Origin: Bacteroidetes bacterium UBA7688
Lineage (GTDB): Bacteria > Bacteroidota > Bacteroidia > Chitinophagales > Chitinophagaceae
Length of the DNA stretch: 7,120 bases
Direction: 5' to 3'
Assembly (NCBI GenBank): GCA_002482815.1
Contig: DLGS01000002.1
Coordinates: 1-7,120, forward strand
A program made the translations under genes and the position numbers. A model generated the notes under the pieces. That model ran no database searches and was not told the DNA's origin. It was given only the letters and a program-made list of their open reading frames with translations. Position 1 is the first letter of the stretch, and each line of letters opens with the position of its first letter. Positions 6,814 through 7,120 of the stretch are shown piece after piece.

Positions 6814-7120
6814 ATGGAATTGAAAATTGAAGCCAAACAAACGGTGCAGCTGGCATTGCCAATCATTTTTGGTGAGCTGGCGCAAATGGCTTTGCATTTA
6901 TTGGATACAGCAATGATTGGCGCTATCAGTCACGTGCAGCTGGCAGCAGCGTCTTTGGTGATAAACGTTTTGGGTATTCCATTTGTGTTGGGCATCGGTA
7001 TGACAATGTCTATTGCGCAAACCGTATCGATGGCGCAAGGGCAAAATGATAACAAAAAGGTGTCACATTATTTGTTTAATGGCTTTTGGATGTGCGCATT
7101 TTTTTCGCTGTTGATTGCGT
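6814..7120 (+). CDS. MATE-family efflux transporter, N-terminal part, cut off by window edge
   Basis: The first 102 codons are present; the family is usually about 440-460 residues with twelve membrane helices. MATE proteins export cationic drugs, dyes or metabolites across the inner membrane in exchange for protons or sodium ions. The opening MELKIEAKQTVQLALPIIF is a typical short cytoplasmic N-terminus leading into helix 1 (about 11-31). The stretch LALPIIFGELAQMALHLLDT is characteristic of the family; Asp31 at its end corresponds to the helix-1 acidic residue of NorM-type transporters. Helix 2 (about 44-70: LAAASLVINVLGIPFVLGIG) is followed by a polar loop, AQGQNDNKKVSHY, matching the usual GQGxG/A-containing loop, and helix 3 begins near 88. 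ATG 6814 has no Shine-Dalgarno; no in-frame ATG precedes it in the spacer. Substrate cannot be predicted. It lies 150 bases after glmM with a hairpin between them, so it is probably transcribed separately. Confidence 0.93.
   Translation, partial: MELKIEAKQTVQLALPIIFGELAQMALHLLDTAMIGAISHVQLAAASLVINVLGIPFVLGIGMTMSIAQTVSMAQGQNDNKKVSHYLFNGFWMCAFFSLLIA

Noticed and set aside
6762..6830. Small 22-codon ORF (MDFGKTIFASSKNF...) starting after GGAG and overlapping the MATE start
   Set aside because: GGAG is only one base from the ATG, too close for a normal ribosome site, and the predicted MATE -7 box lies within the ORF, so most transcripts would not include its start. No recognisable product.
1..7120. 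Mobile elements, CRISPR arrays, tRNA/rRNA genes, defence or biosynthetic systems
   Set aside because: No transposase or integrase motifs, no periodic repeats, no tRNA-like folds with conserved arms, and no cluster of linked defence or biosynthetic genes were found on either strand by reading.

Overview
The window looks like ordinary chromosomal DNA of a member of the Bacteroidota (Bacteroidetes). Evidence: moderately AT-rich sequence; start codons mostly without a Shine-Dalgarno sequence but preceded by A-rich stretches; -7 boxes close to the Bacteroidota form TAnnTTTG; an Omp28-type lipoprotein, a family typical of this phylum; and housekeeping proteins (Lon, GlmM) of Bacteroidota character. 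Placement below phylum is not supported; a Chitinophagales/Sphingobacteriales-like organism would be only a guess.

Layout. Positions 1-1928 (minus strand) hold the first 642 codons of the ATP-dependent protease Lon, running off the left edge just as the peptidase domain begins. A 171-base divergent spacer follows. On the plus strand, a probable two-gene operon encodes an exported beta-barrel-like protein (2100-2879) and, six bases later, a secreted alpha/beta hydrolase with an N-terminal DUF3887-like domain (2886-4163). An Omp28-related lipoprotein with a CxxC thioredoxin-like motif (4236-5114) follows behind its own candidate promoter and ends in a very clear intrinsic terminator (5135-5174). 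A phosphoglucosamine mutase family gene, glmM (5272-6663), lies behind a perfect 16-base palindrome and ends in a second, branched terminator-like hairpin. The right edge (6814-7120) holds the first 102 codons of a MATE-family efflux transporter.

How the genes relate. Three of the plus-strand products (beta-barrel, hydrolase, Omp28 lipoprotein) are predicted to be exported to the envelope. GlmM supplies amino-sugar precursor for peptidoglycan and LPS, Lon handles cytoplasmic protein quality control, and MATE exports drugs or metabolites across the inner membrane. The genes look like independent short transcription units, not one pathway. I see no mobile element, CRISPR array, tRNA or rRNA, no large repeat, and no convincing undescribed system. 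The points most worth a second look are small dyad symmetries beside or over predicted promoters, the uncharacterised barrel/hydrolase pair, and the sugar specificity of the GlmM-family enzyme.
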